Source: Epithemia pelagica
Lineage: Eukaryota; Bacillariophyta; Bacillariophyceae; Surirellales; Surirellaceae
Length of the DNA stretch: 64,000 bases
Direction of reading: 5' to 3'
Assembly: GCA_946965045.2 (NCBI GenBank)
Contig: OX337237.1
Location: forward strand, 3,224,001 to 3,288,000
The translations under genes were made by a program, and so were the position numbers. Position 1 is the first letter of the stretch; each line of letters begins with the position of its first letter. Under the pieces are notes generated by a model. It searched no databases and was not told the origin of the DNA. It saw nothing but the letters and a program-made list of their open reading frames with translations. Positions 62,180 through 64,000 of the stretch are shown in pieces.

Positions 62180-64000
62180 TTTGGAAGCTCCAACACGGCC
62201 TGTTTTCCTCACAAACTGTACTTGTTGAGAAGGGGGCAAACCGGAAAATGAGAGCTTGTGGGTGGTGGTGTTTGTTGCGTTGACGTTAGAGTTTCTTGGG
62301 GACGGGGGAGGAATCAAACTTGAAACTACGAATAGCCATCTGGGTCCATGGAAGTTCTTAGTTCTCACTGGACATGTTATGGGCGAAGAAGGATATCTGA
62401 TACTATAGCTTCAACAAGTATAATGAAATAATGGTGTACAAAGATTTAAATTGTGAGAATTGAGCATGTTACTAGAGTATAAAGGCCCAAGAAGATTGAG
62501 TCGGTGGGAGTGCTAGAGGCTAGAGGGTAGAGGAGCTAGGGAGAAATAAGGACAATAAATTAATTATAATAATACTCGTAGGGCCCGTGTATTACAATCT
62601 ATAGTGAATATGACTGTGGTTTACTTACTTGATACTCGCATACATCAGGGATACCCATTATTTCTTGTCGATAGGTGACATTTTTACTGTAAGGTTGATA
62701 AATTCTGAAATTAATGTACAAAAGTCCATATTGCCCTTCTGGTACGACATTGGTTTTCTGTTCGTTTATTATAGCCTAGTTCAATGTCTACAGTTGTCCA
62801 CTCATGAAGAGTACAGTCAGTTCTTGATGAGATAATCTAATGGGCATTGAGCAAAGGTGCGGCTTTTTTCGTGTTTTTGGCAAAATGCGAACTCCCCAAC
62901 AGGGTATTCGCAACAAACGGCAGAAGACCGCCGAAAGACGACATCCAATGATACTCGGATATGGCATGGTATTAGGCCCTACTAATATCATGATTCGCCA
63001 CGACCCTTGATATCGTCTTAAGATGTCTTCTTATATTCTAAAGCTCCGTATCACGAATGACACGCGTCAACTGGATTGACGCCATCAGTCGGTGACGAAT
63101 GACGGGAAACAAAAATCTTCTTTTGCCTCTTGTTTCGTCGAACGGAAATGGCGACAAACGCGACACAATGGCATAAAAATTGATCTAAGAAATAAAAACA
63201 ATCATCCATTGATGATCGTGCATGATTGTAGTAATAGGTAGCCAAGAAGAATGAATATGATAGCTGTGGCGGGACCTTTCTCCGACGCAGGCTGTTCGTG
63301 CTGCACGGCAATATGCAGCTGTAACTACAGGAAGTAATGAAGGCCCACCGGAGGAACACCCTGATACTTTGGAGCCTTTACTCACTGAAAATAGAAGGAT
63401 CTTCTCTCTGGAGGACTAACGATACATCAGTCGGAAAGACTACATGTGTCGGGACACGCACAGTCTTACGGATTTTATACCCAGAAAAGGAGCCGAAATG
63501 GAGCTTCCATCCATTAGGAGAGCAGTTATGCTTATGCTCTACCAACACCAACAGACATACGAGACCATTATTCATTAGCTACATGCATGAAGTTAGTCAA
63601 TACACAATAGGAGTACGGTAGTTCTTTCATTCCATGTTATGTTTTCTATGGACCTGACCGGAACAAAATGTTCTCACTGGTTGGCGGCGTCACGTCAGGC
63701 GTATTGCCCGTGACGTGACGTTTGACGCTGTAGCTTCGGTAGCATCGCGACAAACCGTATGTACGTTTTCCGTGAAATGTCTCTCCGTCGGCCAATTTTC
63801 CCCGATTCATAATTTTTCCAGTCAAAATACACAAAAAATTCATCTACCGTTACCATGGGTCTAATGGCATAGCTCATCGTATGCACTCGACGTAGATGTA
63901 GACGCAGGAGGCCACACTAGTAGGACAGGTAGTACCTGCCACTTTGGGTTTCTCGTTAAGTCGTATGATCTAGTCTTCGTCCTCACTCCATTTTTGTCTG
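62180..64000. other. Gene-free region with CRE-like cluster
   Basis: No convincing gene in 1.8 kb. It includes the promoter of the cyclase-PDE gene. A dense set of TGACGT/ACGTCA/TGACGC motifs lies at 63687-63728. Confidence 0.5.
63687..63728. promoter_or_regulatory. CRE-like / CO2-cAMP-responsive motif cluster
   Basis: GCGTCACGTCA (63687-63697), TGACGTGACGT (63711-63721) and TGACGC (63723-63728). The first two contain a perfect 10-bp inverted repeat (CGTCACGTCA / TGACGTGACG) with a 13-base spacer. TGACGT, ACGTCA and TGACGC are the three element types described in CO2/cAMP-responsive diatom promoters bound by bZIP factors. The target gene is unknown: the cyclase-PDE start is 1.5 kb away, or a gene may lie beyond the window. 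Confidence 0.45.

Overview
The window looks like nuclear DNA of a diatom, probably a pennate species. I infer this from four things. There is a receptor-like nucleotide cyclase fused to a class I phosphodiesterase. There are Ty1/copia elements with diatom-type Gag and protease. Introns are short (78-171 bp) with GT-AG ends. There is also a repeated family of low-complexity proteins sharing VRF / WYT / LGLE motifs. I cannot name the species. No rRNA, tRNA, CRISPR array or prokaryotic operon was seen.

Layout. 1-16 kb: coiled-coil protein with one membrane segment; secreted or plastid-targeted low-complexity protein; GH25 lysozyme with three peptidoglycan-binding repeats; three poorly known proteins; a WYT-motif protein. 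16.8-24.6 kb: a Ty1/copia element (17641-24595, 399-bp LTRs, TSD CACTG) sits inside a WYT-family gene. 26.5-33.3 kb: accessory island with a complete PIF/Harbinger transposon (27086-29921) and an RHS/Crinkler-type NTPase gene, bounded by 370-bp direct repeats. 34-37.8 kb: an extended Yippee protein and an inverted paralog of the first gene. 38-46.6 kb: a second LTR element (39781-45935, identical 709-bp LTRs, TSD CCCTT) splits a TMEM185-like gene. 47.5-57.5 kb: VTA1, three more WYT-family genes (two with apparent frameshifts) and an intact TMEM185-like paralog. 58.4-62.2 kb: four-exon cyclase-phosphodiesterase gene. 62.2-64 kb: no gene seen, but a cluster of CRE-like sites.

Main observations. 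Both LTR elements are very young (one difference in 399 bp; none in 709 bp), and both lie in the same orientation as the host gene. In both cases, removing the element plus one TSD restores an uninterrupted host frame (281 and 651 codons). Neither element encodes a complete polymerase: the first lacks the reverse-transcriptase core, and the second has no visible integrase or YxDD motif but keeps a long open frame. Both therefore look like non-autonomous elements mobilised in trans.
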